Assembly: GCA_963693365.1 (NCBI GenBank)
Contig: CAVNZM010000001.1
Span: 868,001-932,000 of the forward strand
Source: Amoebidium appalachense
Taxonomy: Eukaryota > Ichthyosporea
Direction of reading: 5' to 3'
DNA: 64,000 nucleotides
Shown here piece by piece: positions 13,443 to 28,989 of this stretch (positions are counted from its first letter, which is position 1; each line of letters begins with the position of its first letter). A model generated the notes under the pieces. The model saw only the letters and a list, made by a program, of their open reading frames with translations, was not told the origin of the DNA and ran no database searches. A program made the position numbers and the translations under genes.

Positions 13443-13634
13443 GTGATGTGTGCATTCGAGGGTGGCAGCCAAAGAAGCAAAGCATCGCAAAGGACATTGG
13501 AATAGAGGGACACAGGACCAAAACAGGATCAATGGGAGAAGAGGGAAAAAAATTAATAGTTAACGGGGAGGGATAAGAAGAAATACTGCAAGTAATCGAG
13601 GCGAACAGGTATGGGGGGAACCGGGCAGGAAGAA

Positions 13635-13667
<33 letters not shown>

Positions 13668-14265
13668 GGAGTGAAGGACGAGAGGGTGGGTCACAAGGAC
13701 AGAGATTATTCAGTAGAGACTAAGGCTTCAGCCGGGAAGGGAGGGGGGGGGGGGGGGAGGGGGGGGAGAGGGAGGGGGAGAGGGAGGGGGGGGGGGGGGG
13801 GGGGTCATAAAAGGACAAGGAAAGGAGGTGATTTCAGCAACCAGTCGAGGCTTGAACAAGAGTAGGTGAAGTTTGTAACGGTTAGCAAAACTGGTGCTAG
13901 AACGAGAGAGGAAACACACAGTGAAACGTAAAAGAGGGTAGAGAGTTGAGAGGAAGAAGGGGAAGTTTGTGTGTGTGCGTGTATGCATGGGTGGGTGGCA
14001 CAGGTATACATGATGGTGTAAGTGATACCGTTGCTTACAGCGTTGCTAGTACGTTTCCCGTTGCTTGCAGCCTTACTGGCGCCGTTGCTTTACCGTTGGG
14101 GTGTGTCCAATGATGACAGTAATGGTGAGTGCAATGCCGTTGGTTGGACTCAGGGTGTAGGCAACCCATGTCATGTGAAAGCAACGGTGTCACTTCTACC
14201 ATTAATGGAGTAATTGATGGTAGCACTAGCAGCATCACTCCCCCCCCCCCCCCCCCCCCCCCCCG

Positions 14266-14363
<98 letters not shown>

Positions 14364-14690
14364 GCCCACCCACCCGTGCACCCACACTCCCACACACAAT
14401 TTTTACAGGCAAAATAATAGCACTTGCTTTATGATCGATTTGTATCATTTCCTGCAATAATTATAATTATCAATATCCCCGGTCCCCTAGACCTGTATAT
14501 GTTTTGTCGATGACTGACTTTCTAACATTTTTCATGTGTCATGAAGTGGCGTTTGTGAACCAAATGTGCACATGTTCAATGGCCGAGGTCATAATGACTT
14601 TGCATTTGCGGCCATAATTTATTGAAATAGTATAAAACTTGTGCTGAAAAGCACATCTGCCGGCAGCAACAAAGCACGGCTAACAGCAGA
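13221..14690. other. Non-coding spacer with poly-G runs and a long CA array
   Basis: Poly-G tracts lie at 13386-13441, 13636-13666 and 13742-13804. CGTTGCT recurs about four times at 14030-14095. A poly-C run and a (CA)n array of roughly 95 bp lie at 14240-14362. No gene is recognised. Confidence 0.6.
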
Positions 14691-15415
14691 AATTCAATAA
14701 GCACATAAGCCGCTTAAAGAAGTATTTGCCCTCCCACCCTCTCTTCTCTATCCGACCTGTCCCCTCCTCACCTCTCCCCTCTTTCCTCCCCTCTCTCTCC
14801 CCTTCTCCCCTGGGCACAAATACAAATAAACCCCGCAATAGTGTGTGTGTGACTTTGGACTGCCACTTACTTATTAAACATGTACACAATCACAAGATAA
14901 TCACGCAATATAACAAATGGAAAAAGATACCACACGACACTAGACCCGATGAAAGCATACACCTTGAAAAACTAAGCCTTATGTCTCGTTTTATATATAC
15001 TGACCGCCTCAACCATATTGCCAAATATGGCACTCGCAAGTGTATAACACCTAAATACATATTACCTTCCTGTAGAACTGGTCTTTCTCTAGCTGATGGT
15101 ATTATTGATCAATTACCACGCTTTTACTGTACACGTGCTATACAGTGGAGATCTAATAAGTATAAGGTGGCATCATTTGCATGCCCAAACAACACACACA
15201 CACACCAGTTTAACCGGTCATGTATCGCCAAATGTAGTTTGATAGACCACATAATACCGCAACACACACACGTCACATTCACAACAGACACCCAGAAAGA
15301 TAGCCTACCTGTAAATTACAACATCCTTGATTTTATACTAAACACGCGTAACTACGACCTGTTTATTAGATGTATTGATTGCTTGAGAAACACATCACTA
15401 CAAAATTATAGCGCA

Positions 15416-15486
<71 letters not shown>

Positions 15487-15518
15487 CCAGCTGATACCGA
15501 GTGTCCCGAGGGGAGCCC

Positions 15519-15557
<39 letters not shown>

Positions 15558-15756
15558 GGGGAACCCCAACTAATTGATTTCTCCTTGTAGTCTTTATGGT
15601 GTCTCGTAGAGAAAGTAAACCCTGATATATAGTCACCACCCGACATCTATGTACGTGATCATGATATACCGCTGAGGGGATATTCCGAGCAAACCCCCCC
15701 CCCCCATACCTGAGACTGGTTCTCTTTGCCTCGAGTAAACAGCGTAAACCCCCCCC
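14691..15756 (+). mobile_element. 5'-truncated LINE copy (family 1), plus strand
   Basis: This matches the 3' end of the LINE at 22.2-27.0 kb. It starts inside ORF2 at AAATTCAATAAGCAC, runs through the ORF2 C-terminus, a (CA)n array (15416-15484) and an A tract (15524-15556), and continues about 195 bp beyond the A tract to the end CAGCGTAAACCCC. A base is missing near 15381 (GATTGCTTG against GATTGGCTTG), so the ORF2 frame shifts before its stop. I see no clear target-site duplication. Confidence 0.88.
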
Positions 15757-16324
15757 ATGTCTTTTGCTAATTAATCAGACATAATTGGAATCAAGAGCTA
15801 TTAATAGCCGAGTGTGACCCAGGCCCACACTGAGAACTCAAATAAGATCTACCTCCGGCAGCTATAGTGTATTTTTTGGCAAAACATCCCTGTGAATTCC
15901 TCTACATTTTACCCCCCCCCACACACACACACCCTGTCCTTCCCCTCCCAAATCCTCCGCTAGGAAACATGATGCCCAACCCCCCCCCCCCCCCCCCCCC
16001 CAAATAGGAACTCCCCCCTCCGCCCGCGTGCTCCCCCCCCCCCCCCCCCCCCCCCCAAATAGGAACTCCCCCCTCCGCCCGCGTGCTACGTACGCAATGG
16101 GGGTTCTAAAAAAAGATTCAAAAGAAACTTGAAACTAAAGAAATATTTGGTCTACCCAAGCACAGAGTTCAAAATGACAATTAGGACACTGGTCCCACCA
16201 CAAACAACCCTTCCCTGCCAGAAAATGTGCTAATGGTACGTGATTGTGTGCATAGCCGGGCGCCAGTGTTTGTGTGTATGCACAGCCGTATGCAATGCAT
16301 GTCTACACTGTGTGTGTGTTGGGC

Positions 16325-16374
<50 letters not shown>

Positions 16375-16552
16375 TGTGTGTGTGTGGGTGCGCACCCGCG
16401 CACGTCTGAGACTCTACCGTGACAGTGTGATTGCGGATGTGCACATGCACGTGTGGGTTAGGAAACGTGTGCAGATGTGAATGTGCACCGCCCACCTTGT
16501 GGGTGGTGTGCTTGCGGTTCAGGCAACCATGGGGATACCTGCTGGTGTGTGT

Positions 16553-16613
<61 letters not shown>

Positions 16614-16990
16614 GAAAGAGAATTTACACCCACACTGCACCTAGAACTAGCGGGGCAGGAAGACTGCATATGCATGCTTGTGCTGTCTTCCCACCCATGG
16701 AACATCAATCAAGGCAGCCCGACGTGTGAGACGCGCCGCAGGGATCACATGGTCCTCACCTAATATGTTGGATTTTGCTACAACATACATGCCACTCTTC
16801 GTGTCGACCCCGTCGCTGGCTCTTATGCGGTGGCTTTCTGCCGTCTGCCTGGCTGGTCGCGCATACCAATCCACTCGAGCCATCGGAATAACCACATGTT
16901 GGGACAGCTGTTGCTCGTTGCTGTCATTGTTTGTTATCGGCGCTGTCACCGTTATGACCGCGCGGAAAAAATACCGGATGACACCGAAGT
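15757..16990. other. Spacer with poly-C and poly-G tracts
   Basis: A unit of about 57 bp, a poly-C run followed by CAAATAGGAACTCCCCCC, is duplicated at about 15980-16086. Poly-G runs lie at 16327-16370 and 16567-16612. No gene is recognised. Confidence 0.6.
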
Positions 16991-21130
<4,140 letters not shown>

Positions 21131-21337
21131 GCAGATGAGCTCGGGGGTTTACGCTGTTTACTCGAGGCAAAGAGAACCAGTCTCAGGTATGGGGGGGGGG
21201 TTTTGCTCGGAATATCCCCTCAGCGGTATATCATGATAACGTACATAGATGTCGGGTGGTGACTATATATCAGGGTTTACTTTCTCTACGAGACACCATA
21301 AAGACTACAAGGAGAAATCAATTAGTTGGGGTTCCCC

Positions 21338-21378
<41 letters not shown>

Positions 21379-21410
21379 GGGCTCCCCTCGGGACACTCGG
21401 TATCAGCTGG

Positions 21411-21461
<51 letters not shown>

Positions 21462-21481
21462 TGTGTGTGTGTGCGCGTGCG

Positions 21482-22168
21482 CTATAATTTTGTAGTGATG
21501 TGTTTCTCAAGCCAATCAATACATCTAATAAACAGGTCGTAGTTACGCGTGTTTAGTATAAAATCAAGGATGTTGTAATTTACAGGTAGGCTATCTTTCT
21601 GGGTGTCTGTTGTGAATGTGACGTGTGTGTGTTGCGGTATTATGTGGTCTATCAAACTACATTTGGCGATACATGACCGGTTAAACTGGTGTGTGTGTGT
21701 GTTGTTTGGGCATGCAAATGATGCCACCTTATACTTATTAGATCTCCACTGTATAGCACGTGTACAGTAAAAGCGTGGTAATTGATCAATAATACCATCA
21801 GCTAGAGAAAGACCAGTTCTACAGGAAGGTAATATGTATTTAGGTGTTATACACTTGCGAGTGCCATATTTGGCAATATGGTTGAGGCGGTCAGTATATA
21901 TAAAACGAGACATAAGGCTTAGTTTTTCAAGGTGTATGCTTTCATCGGGTCTAGTGTCGTGTGGTATCTTTTTCCATTTGTTATATTGCGTGATTATCTT
22001 GTGATTGTGTACATGTTTAATAAGTAAGTGGCAGTCCAAAGTCACACACACACTATTGCGGGGTTTATTTGTATTTGTGCCCAGGGGAGAAGGAGAGAGA
22101 GAGGGGAGGAAAGAGGGGAGAGGTGAGGAGGGGACAGGTCGGATAGAGAAGAGAGGGTGGGAGGGCAA
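21482..22168 (-). pseudogene. ORF2 C-terminal fragment of the outer truncated LINE
   Basis: 228 residues, essentially identical to the last part of LINE ORF2 at 22520-25714, with the same stop. It belongs to the older LINE copy. It lacks endonuclease and reverse transcriptase, so it is non-functional. Confidence 0.85.
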
Positions 22169-22196
22169 ATACTTCTTTAAGCGGCTTATGTGCTTA

Positions 22197-22391
22197 TGGG
22201 GTTTACGCTGTTTACTCGAGGCAAAGAGAACCAGTCTCAGGTATGGGGGGGGGGGTTTGCTCGGAATATCCCCTCAGCGGTATATCATGATCACGTACAT
22301 AGATGTCGGGTGGTGACTATATATCAGGGTTTACTTTCTCTACGAGACACCATAAAGACTACAAGGAGAAATCAATTAGTTGGGGTTCCCC

Positions 22392-22434
<43 letters not shown>

Positions 22435-22466
22435 GGGCTCCCCTCGGGACACTCGGTATCAGCTGG

Positions 22467-22517
<51 letters not shown>

Positions 22518-22519
22518 CG
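22197..22519 (-). other. LINE family 1 3' UTR with (CA)n, A tract and a unique end
   Basis: Downstream of ORF2 the transcript strand reads (CA)n, a GC-rich hairpin-like AGGGGAGCCCCTT, an A tract of about 37 (22394-22430), then about 195 bp of unique sequence ending CAGCGTAAACCCC. All three LINE copies in the window share the unique end. The A tract is therefore internal and the true 3' end carries no poly-A tail. Confidence 0.8.
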
Positions 22520-25500
22520 CTATAATTTTGTAGTGATGTGTTTCTCAAGCCAATCAATACATCTAATAAACAGGTCGTAGTTACGCGTGTTTAGTATAAA
22601 ATCAAGGATGTTGTAATTTACAGGTAGGCTATCTTTCTGGGTGTCTGTTGTGAATGTGACGTGTGTGTGTTGCGGTATTATGTGGTCTATCAAACTACAT
22701 TTGGCGATACATGACCGGTTAAACTGGTGTGTGTGTGTGTTGTTTGGGCATGCAAATGATGCCACCTTATACTTATTAGATCTCCACTGTATAGCACGTG
22801 TACAGTAAAAGCGTGGTAATTGATCAATAATACCATCAGCTAGAGAAAGACCAGTTCTACAGGAAGGTAATATGTATTTAGGTGTTATACACTTGCGAGT
22901 GCCATATTTGGCAATATGGTTGAGGCGGTCAGTATATATAAAACGAGACATAAGGCTTAGTTTTTCAAGGTGTATGCTTTCATCGGGTCTAGTGTCGTGT
23001 GGTATCTTTTTCCATTTGTTATATTGCGTGATTATCTTGTGATTGTGTACATGTTTAATAAGTAAGTGGCAGTCCAAAGTCACACACACACTATTGCGGG
23101 GTTTATTTGTATTTGTGCCCAGGGGAGAAGGGGAGAGAGAGGGGAGGAAAGAGGGGAGAGGTGAGGAGGGGACAGGTCGGATAGAGAAGAGAGGGTGGGA
23201 GGGCAAATACTTCTTTAAGCGGCTTATGTGCTTATTGAATTTCAGCGCGAGATAGGATACTCTAGCAGCTATTGGGACCAGACCATATATCGAGAGCGTT
23301 ACAGGCCCAGGTTTACAACAGTTGTTGGATAGAAAGGAGGCAACTTCTGCTTTAAGGAAATTTGCCAAGGGTTTAAGCGCTCTAGTTCTCTCTTTCTTGA
23401 TCCAAGCGGCGAGAAGGGGTAAACCATATTCACATGCCGGGAAGACAAAAGTGCGAATAAATGTAAGTCTAATAGAAGGATGGAGGGGTGTGTCTTTAAA
23501 AATATTAGCCGAGAAGAAAGCTAACCGCTTACGAGCCAACTCTACCCTCTTTTCGACCATATGGGGAAACATAACACCAACAGAATCAACCGGAACACCA
23601 AGATATTTGTATTCTGGAACTATAGGTACAGGTTTAGATGATAATGTAAATGTGTGTAAATTGTTAGCTATATCAGGGACAAGAACACCACATTTGTCTA
23701 TGTTAAGGATCATAAGGTTTGCCTTGCACCACTCTGACACTACATCGAACAATCTTTGCAGGCGTCTAGGGGTACGGGCAAGGAGGGACAGATCATCAGC
23801 ATAGAGAAGTGCAGGCGGAAAGTTATTAATAGGGTCATCGTTTTCGGCGTAAATCTTGACAGCCAAATCATCTATAAATAGGTTAAACAAAAAGGGGCTA
23901 AGCAATGAACCCTGCAAGAGACCTCTAGTACGAGCAAAACCATATGAAAGATGCCCATTAACCACAGCTCTACCATAGGTTTGAGACAAGAGTGCTTCTA
24001 ACAGAACACCAATGCAGTGTGGTACACCCCGTGCAGCAAGCTTTTCCCATAGGAGACCAGGGGAGACAGAATCGTAAGCAGTTTTCCAATCAATAAAGCC
24101 AACATATTGTGCACCAACTTGCATAGAATCGTGCAGTGCCATTATTTGAACATAACATGAATTGTTTTTACGAAAAGCGGATTGGCATGGGTGTATGTGA
24201 AGAATAGATTGAAACCTAGGGTGATGTGCAAATAACCTAAGTAAGCAAGCTTCAAAGAATCTACGAACAACCTGGGTTAGTGTAATGGGGCGAAAGGATG
24301 ATATGGGGCCCTCAGAGTCCTTCTTAACTATGGGGATCACTAAGGTATCTAACCAAGATGACGGGACATGTCCACATTTAACACACCAAGAAAAGAGAGA
24401 GCTTAACATGATAGTAAGATCAGGTTTAATAGCACGATCACTTTCCTTTTGTGGGTAGGAGGGAACAAGGATTTTAAGAAACCCAGCAGGGAGTCCATCA
24501 GGTCCACAAGACTTACTAGAGCTATAACTAGATATCACAGACCATATGGCATCGGGACTGAAAAAGGGGAGGATCGATTCTATGGGGATAGATGGGTCTA
24601 CAGGCCACACAATAGGTTTCTGAGCGGGGGTCCTATCTTTAAACAGTTCCGAGAAATACTTATCAGAGTCTATGAGGGGGTCTCCAGTGGTATCACCAAT
24701 AATACGAGCAGGGGGGCCAAATCGATTCATACTAGCAAGCCGGCGCAAGCTTTCCTTTTGAGACAGGGGTTCACCTAGTCTAGCGGGAGTGGTGTTTGGT
24801 AACAAGAGAGCATCGGGATATTCCTTCCTACCACCGCCAGCATAATCACCGAGATCTATCAAATCATCAACAATAAAGTTAGTGCATGTATCTAGTACGA
24901 GATGTGAATCTGGCCTGGCTTGTGCAGATTCTAATAGGCGCATATATATAGGGTGTTTCGTAGCATAGCATACACATACATCAACTCTACCCCACTGTGA
25001 CTTAAGCTGGGATAGACGGAGGCGAAAGGTGGGAGGGGGAGGGGGGAGCAGATCAAGGGAGATCTTAGGTAGGAAAAGGATAGGAGAGTGGTCAGATGAC
25101 CTAGAGAGGTTAGGAGGGAGAGAGAGTTTTGACATGGTTGATGGCCAAAAGGCCACTCCCCAGTCGGTGTTGTGGGCATGGGATATTTGAGGGAACCGCA
25201 AAGTGTGACTTTGGACATACCTTGCTAAAGGGATAGCACGCTCCGGGGGCTTAGATGGGTACCCGACACTCACTTGCAGTGTGTCTGTGTGGTGGAGTCG
25301 CGTGTTAAAATCACCTAAAATAACAGTGGACATTGGTAACTGTGACAACTCGTGAGTCAATTCGACAACCGACATAGATGGTGGGTAATATACAAAAGTA
25401 AAAACATTAGAAAGAAACTCTATAGAAACCGAGAATTCCGTTTTTGCTACCGGTTTGCACTTCACTCTCACGTGTGGTGCGGCAAGTACAATAATGCCTC

Positions 25501-25714
25501 GGTTTTTCGCGTAACCGGGGTGTGTGGATGTGTCGACCAATGTAGAGTTGAATTTGTGGTGGTTTTTAAACTGTGTTTCGCAAATCACTGTAAACGTGTG
25601 GTTGTTTGTCTGTTGTTGTATGTAGCTGATTTTATCGTCGAGTGTCCCGGGGGGGAGACCCTTTTGGGGGCCCAGTGTCCGAGCATTCCAGAAGAAGAAG
25701 GATAAATTAGGCAT
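22520..25714 (-). CDS. LINE family 1 ORF2: APE endonuclease and reverse transcriptase
   Basis: 1064 residues, intact. The N-terminal AP-like endonuclease (residues about 1-215) shows WNARTLG, the ICETQF glutamate, GDFNTRLH and SDHSPILF, all core active-site blocks of non-LTR endonucleases. The reverse transcriptase (about 370-720) has SSKSCGPDGLPAGFLK, FRPITL, CQSAFRKNNSC, GFIDWKTAYDSV, GLLQGSLLSPFLFNLFIDDL and the catalytic LLYADDLSLLAR. A Cys/His-rich segment near the C-terminus (CPNNTHTHQFNRSCIAKC) may bind RNA. The enzyme nicks target DNA and copies its own RNA from the nick. The start codon overlaps the ORF1 stop by 8 nt (ATGCCTAA), which suggests termination-reinitiation. The uninterrupted frame suggests a recent insertion. 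Confidence 0.93.
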   Translation of the reverse strand: MPNLSFFFWNARTLGPQKGLPPGTLDDKISYIQQQTNNHTFTVICETQFKNHHKFNSTLVDTSTHPGYAKNRGIIVLAAPHVRVKCKPVAKTEFSVSIEFLSNVFTFVYYPPSMSVVELTHELSQLPMSTVILGDFNTRLHHTDTLQVSVGYPSKPPERAIPLARYVQSHTLRFPQISHAHNTDWGVAFWPSTMSKLSLPPNLSRSSDHSPILFLPKISLDLLPPPPPTFRLRLSQLKSQWGRVDVCVCYATKHPIYMRLLESAQARPDSHLVLDTCTNFIVDDLIDLGDYAGGGRKEYPDALLLPNTTPARLGEPLSQKESLRRLASMNRFGPPARIIGDTTGDPLIDSDKYFSELFKDRTPAQKPIVWPVDPSIPIESILPFFSPDAIWSVISSYSSSKSCGPDGLPAGFLKILVPSYPQKESDRAIKPDLTIMLSSLFSWCVKCGHVPSSWLDTLVIPIVKKDSEGPISSFRPITLTQVVRRFFEACLLRLFAHHPRFQSILHIHPCQSAFRKNNSCYVQIMALHDSMQVGAQYVGFIDWKTAYDSVSPGLLWEKLAARGVPHCIGVLLEALLSQTYGRAVVNGHLSYGFARTRGLLQGSLLSPFLFNLFIDDLAVKIYAENDDPINNFPPALLYADDLSLLARTPRRLQRLFDVVSEWCKANLMILNIDKCGVLVPDIANNLHTFTLSSKPVPIVPEYKYLGVPVDSVGVMFPHMVEKRVELARKRLAFFSANIFKDTPLHPSIRLTFIRTFVFPACEYGLPLLAAWIKKERTRALKPLANFLKAEVASFLSNNCCKPGPVTLSIYGLVPIAARVSYLALKFNKHISRLKKYLPSHPLFSIRPVPSSPLPSFLPSLSPSPLGTNTNKPRNSVCVTLDCHLLIKHVHNHKIITQYNKWKKIPHDTRPDESIHLEKLSLMSRFIYTDRLNHIAKYGTRKCITPKYILPSCRTGLSLADGIIDQLPRFYCTRAIQWRSNKYKVASFACPNNTHTHQFNRSCIAKCSLIDHIIPQHTHVTFTTDTQKDSLPVNYNILDFILNTRNYDLFIRCIDWLEKHITTKL

Positions 25715-26891
25715 CGGTTTGGTCCGACACCTGTGGGGTTGGTTCCCACTTGTCGCTTACGGGGTCGTATGCACGACCTTCCGCCAGCGCGAACAGTTCG
25801 CAGAAGAGCTCGATTTCCATCTCGCATCGGCGTTTGCGCTCGAGCAGTTTCTCACCAGAAAACATTGGTTCCTTCGTGTCCGTGTCTATCACGCTCGTAG
25901 CATCATTTTCCAACTTTGCGAGGAACTCTTTTGCCTTGCTGATGCGTACACGACAACGTGTGGCGCACGCATTCTTAGCAGACACTTTACGTTCTTTGTC
26001 TGCTTTCTGAACGTTTTCCGGCGCGCATGGGTCGTAGCTTGGGAGGTGGGTGAAGAAGCTTCCACACCCCTTTGTCGCGTCACGGATGAACGCACGGTTA
26101 TAGTCGCCCCGTACTGCTACTTCCAGCACATCGTATCCAATGAAGGACAGACAAAGGATGCGAGAGCACCGGAAGCCGAGAGCCTTGAAGATGGACCACA
26201 TGGCCCTGTGTGGGCGTCTGCCGTGCTTGACTTTGAAATACACCCTCTCGTATTTGGGTGGGATGTTGATGTTACCGTTTGCTTGGGTGTTCCCCTTAGC
26301 CGGCGGTTTGGGAGGGGAGTTGCGGCGGTACTCGTTGCCTGCAAGAATGCTGGCATATGTTTCCTTGGCAATTTGGCGGAGCTCGGGTGTTTTACGAGAG
26401 TTCGCATATTCTAGGAACTCTGCCGGGAGCTGTGCTTCCGGTCCTGTGTTGTTTTGTGTTGGGGTGGAAATGTCTCCGTCGCGAGATGTTTGCTCATGAG
26501 TTTTGGGGTTTTGCGATCCACTAATGTTTAGCTGGGCTGTGAGTGAATCAATGGTGAGCTTGAGTTGGGTATTTTCTGTTTGGAGTTTTTCTATCATGTT
26601 CTTGAGTGGTAACAGCTCATTTAGCTGTTTCTTAACGAGGGCAAGTTCTGCCAGTACTGTATCAACCGAAAGTTTCGGCATGGTTGTTATTGTGTTTCTA
26701 CGGAGTGGTGTGGTGTTATTCTGAATGGGTAGTGTATTGTAAATAGGTGTTGCGCTTAGTCTAAGGCGATGTTTTTCTGGTTGTGCATCTGTGGTAGGTG
26801 TATCTGCTGGACGTTTTAATGGTCGCACATGTGTGATGGGTGTAGATGGAACTTTGAAAGAGGTTTTGAAACGATTATAGGCATGTGCCAT
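25707..26891 (-). CDS. LINE family 1 ORF1 (RNA-binding/chaperone-type protein)
   Basis: 394 residues, intact, directly upstream of ORF2 and overlapping it by 8 nt. A Pro/Thr-rich N-terminus is followed by a coiled coil at about residues 72-115 with regularly spaced leucines (LAELALVKKQLNELLPLKN). A basic middle region contains YERVYFKVKHGRRPHRAMW and a Lys/Arg/Cys-rich part (about 290-345). L1-type ORF1 proteins trimerise through such a coiled coil and coat the element RNA. That role is inferred from position and the coiled coil; I do not recognise a named domain. ATG at 26891 is the first in-frame start. A later Met (MPKLS) begins just before the coiled coil. Confidence 0.82.
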   Translation of the reverse strand: MAHAYNRFKTSFKVPSTPITHVRPLKRPADTPTTDAQPEKHRLRLSATPIYNTLPIQNNTTPLRRNTITTMPKLSVDTVLAELALVKKQLNELLPLKNMIEKLQTENTQLKLTIDSLTAQLNISGSQNPKTHEQTSRDGDISTPTQNNTGPEAQLPAEFLEYANSRKTPELRQIAKETYASILAGNEYRRNSPPKPPAKGNTQANGNINIPPKYERVYFKVKHGRRPHRAMWSIFKALGFRCSRILCLSFIGYDVLEVAVRGDYNRAFIRDATKGCGSFFTHLPSYDPCAPENVQKADKERKVSAKNACATRCRVRISKAKEFLAKLENDATSVIDTDTKEPMFSGEKLLERKRRCEMEIELFCELFALAEGRAYDPVSDKWEPTPQVSDQTDA

Positions 26892-27040
26892 GACATGGAT
26901 GGGGGTGTTCCCCGGCCCTTAGGGCCACGGATGGCCTGGTTTAGGGGTGGATGCGCGAAGGATACTATTTATTAGCAGATAATAAAGAGCGACATTTTTG
27001 AATTTCAGCGCGAGATAGGATACTCTAGCAGATGAGCTCG

Positions 27041-27495
27041 TAGTGTTGAATCGGGCGTAATCGGGCCCAATCGGATTGCAATCGTTGATAATCAAATCGC
27101 GATCGGCGATCTAGCGTGATATGTGTAGTAGTAGGATCCTCGATAAATTCTACAAATGCATAGTTCCGAGGTACCCATAAAAACAGCACGGCGGCCGGTC
27201 AGCGGTCGAGCCAATAAACCTTGCAAAAACAACATAAAGGCGGCCTACACACATTCTCCACCGCTGCCGCTTGCAATTCTGTTTCAGCTACGTTCATAGA
27301 CATGTACTGACAACGACACGCTTTACCGCCACGGGGCTGGAAAACATGTTTTGCGACGTCTTGTTTTCAGTGGCTCATGAGATAATTCAGTTTCCCATTA
27401 GTCATCCTCGATCAATCTCATTACATCCTCGAGCAATCAGCCACACACCTCGATTCCTAATTACATTCCGAGTTTTCCATGCACCAAACGGACAC
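27041..27495. other. Non-coding, AATCG- and CCTCGA-rich spacer
   Basis: AATCG recurs about seven times at 27050-27110. CCTCGA motifs lie at 27131, 27407, 27428 and 27450. Similar CCTCGA-rich DNA continues at 29198-29480, beyond the second LINE. Confidence 0.5.
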
Positions 27496-27499
27496 CACC

Positions 27500-28989
27500 C
27501 TCGCCTGTGGGCCAAGTTAGCCACTCGCGGTGTCCCATTCCAAATGGGTCGGCTACTGGAAGCTATGTTTACGTTTACACGCGGACGAGCGGTGGTTAAT
27601 GGGCGGCTATCCCCAGGGTTTACCCGCACGCGCGGGGTACTTCAAGGGTCCCTGCTAAGTCCTCTTCTTTTCAACCTGTATATTGATGATTTAGCCGACA
27701 CTCTTTCTGCGGCACAAATTGACGGGGGGTTGCCATCCCAGGCTCCTCCCGCCCTCTTTTTTGCCGACGATATTGTGCTTATGTCATCCGATCCTCTCGA
27801 ACTACGGCAATACATTCGTGTGGTTGAACATTGGTGCCAGCGCAACGATATGCAGATTAATGTCAAAAAGTGTGCCCTTTTATCAAAATCGATACCGGCA
27901 TGGGACGACGTTTGTATTTTCGGCAGTCCCCTCCCTCGCCCAATCGAATACAAGTATTTGGGGATTCCGGTGGACGAATGGGGCATATGTTTCAAACGGA
28001 TGATCGACCGTCGGGTGGAGAGTGCAGGCAGGTGTCTTCGGTTATTTCGGGATGTGTATCTTGCTACTCTTTCTCATACTGTCCACCTATACAATCGTCT
28101 TAGTATATTTCGCACATATATTCGCCCTTTGTCGGAATACGGGTTGCCCTTACTAGCTATGGCACCCCCTGATACTGTTACTAATGTCCTCAAATCATTA
28201 GATGATTTCCATTACACAACTTGTTGTATGTTTCTCACTGGTCTTTCCACACCTATCCCTAGACGCCTTTTTGATTCTCTCTACGCACTCACACCACCAT
28301 CACAACGCGTACACGAATTAGCCCTTAAATTTCACGAGCACATCACCCGCCTGTCCGCTTGTGCCCCGGACCACCCGCTCTTCCGGCTACACGCATCCCC
28401 GCCGGATTCGCCCCTGTACCTCTTCCCTTCCCCATCGTCTCTGCCCATTGCCGAGCGCTATGTGGAATGGCTGGCGACCCCCCCGGAGGTACGGCTAGAT
28501 CATAGTGTGAATATGAATAGTTTCAAGTCTATGGCTGATAGATATCTTTTTACTCTACGTGTTGAGTCCCTTCCGGTGTTAGGACCGCACAAACACCAAC
28601 TACTAGTAGCCTATATGGCGGATACGGTTAGAGAGTCTCGTTCATACATAGATTCGTTTATTCGTAATGTGGTGTGGTGTAAAAACGCAAAGATGATTAT
28701 GGCTTGGCGGTGTAATCGGTTTCTGGTGTCTCCTGCTCGTATGTGTAATATGTGTGGGGGGTGGTTTACTCGCGGCTGCATATCTATCAATAAATGCAAC
28801 CTGTTAGCTAATGTATTAGAACCGGAGGTTATTGGCGGTTTTATTCTCTTTTCTTCATCTCTTCCTCAATATATCCGTTTTAAGATGACTATCCTAGATC
28901 ACCTTATTAATGCTGCACAGTATGATATTGTGATCCGGTGCCTTAACTTTCTGTCGGAGCTACCGATGCTAGCATCTGCTTACCCATAA
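27500..28989 (+). pseudogene. 5'-truncated LINE family 2, ORF2 RT and C-terminus
   Basis: The open frame from about 27500 (LWAKLATRGVPFQMG) to the stop at 28989 is about 495 residues of a LINE ORF2. It includes RGVLQGSLLSPLLFNLYIDD, the catalytic FFADDIVLMS, the EYKYLGIPVD block, and a C-terminal Cys/His segment CNMCGGWFTRGC. It is clearly related to the family 1 ORF2 (compare KLAARGVPHCIGVLLEALL) but is a different, diverged family. The endonuclease and the first RT blocks are missing because of 5' truncation. The open frame upstream of 27500 does not look homologous and is probably chance. The retained frame has no internal stops. Confidence 0.88.

Larger units (their letters stand above)
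21131..27040 (-). mobile_element. Nested LINE pair: full-length element inside an older truncated copy
   Basis: The whole unit is flanked by a 13-bp direct repeat, GCAGATGAGCTCG (21131-21143 and 27028-27040). The outer, older copy is 5'-truncated and is now split in two. Its 3' part is 21144-22196, and about 30 bp of its ORF2 remain at 26998-27030. In the full-length element these two pieces are contiguous ORF2 sequence, and they meet at the join TGCTTAT^TGAATTTCAGCG (plus strand). The younger 4.8-kb element (22197-about 26997) sits at that join with little or no target duplication of its own. Confidence 0.85.

Noticed and set aside
11667-13521. Several 200-480-codon open frames rich in His/Thr or Cys/Val
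   Set aside because: They arise from CA/TG and GGGA simple repeats, with no recognisable domain.
27271-27499. N-terminal extension of the second LINE frame
   Set aside because: It does not resemble the related LINE ORF2, and homology begins abruptly near 27500, so it is probably chance read-through.
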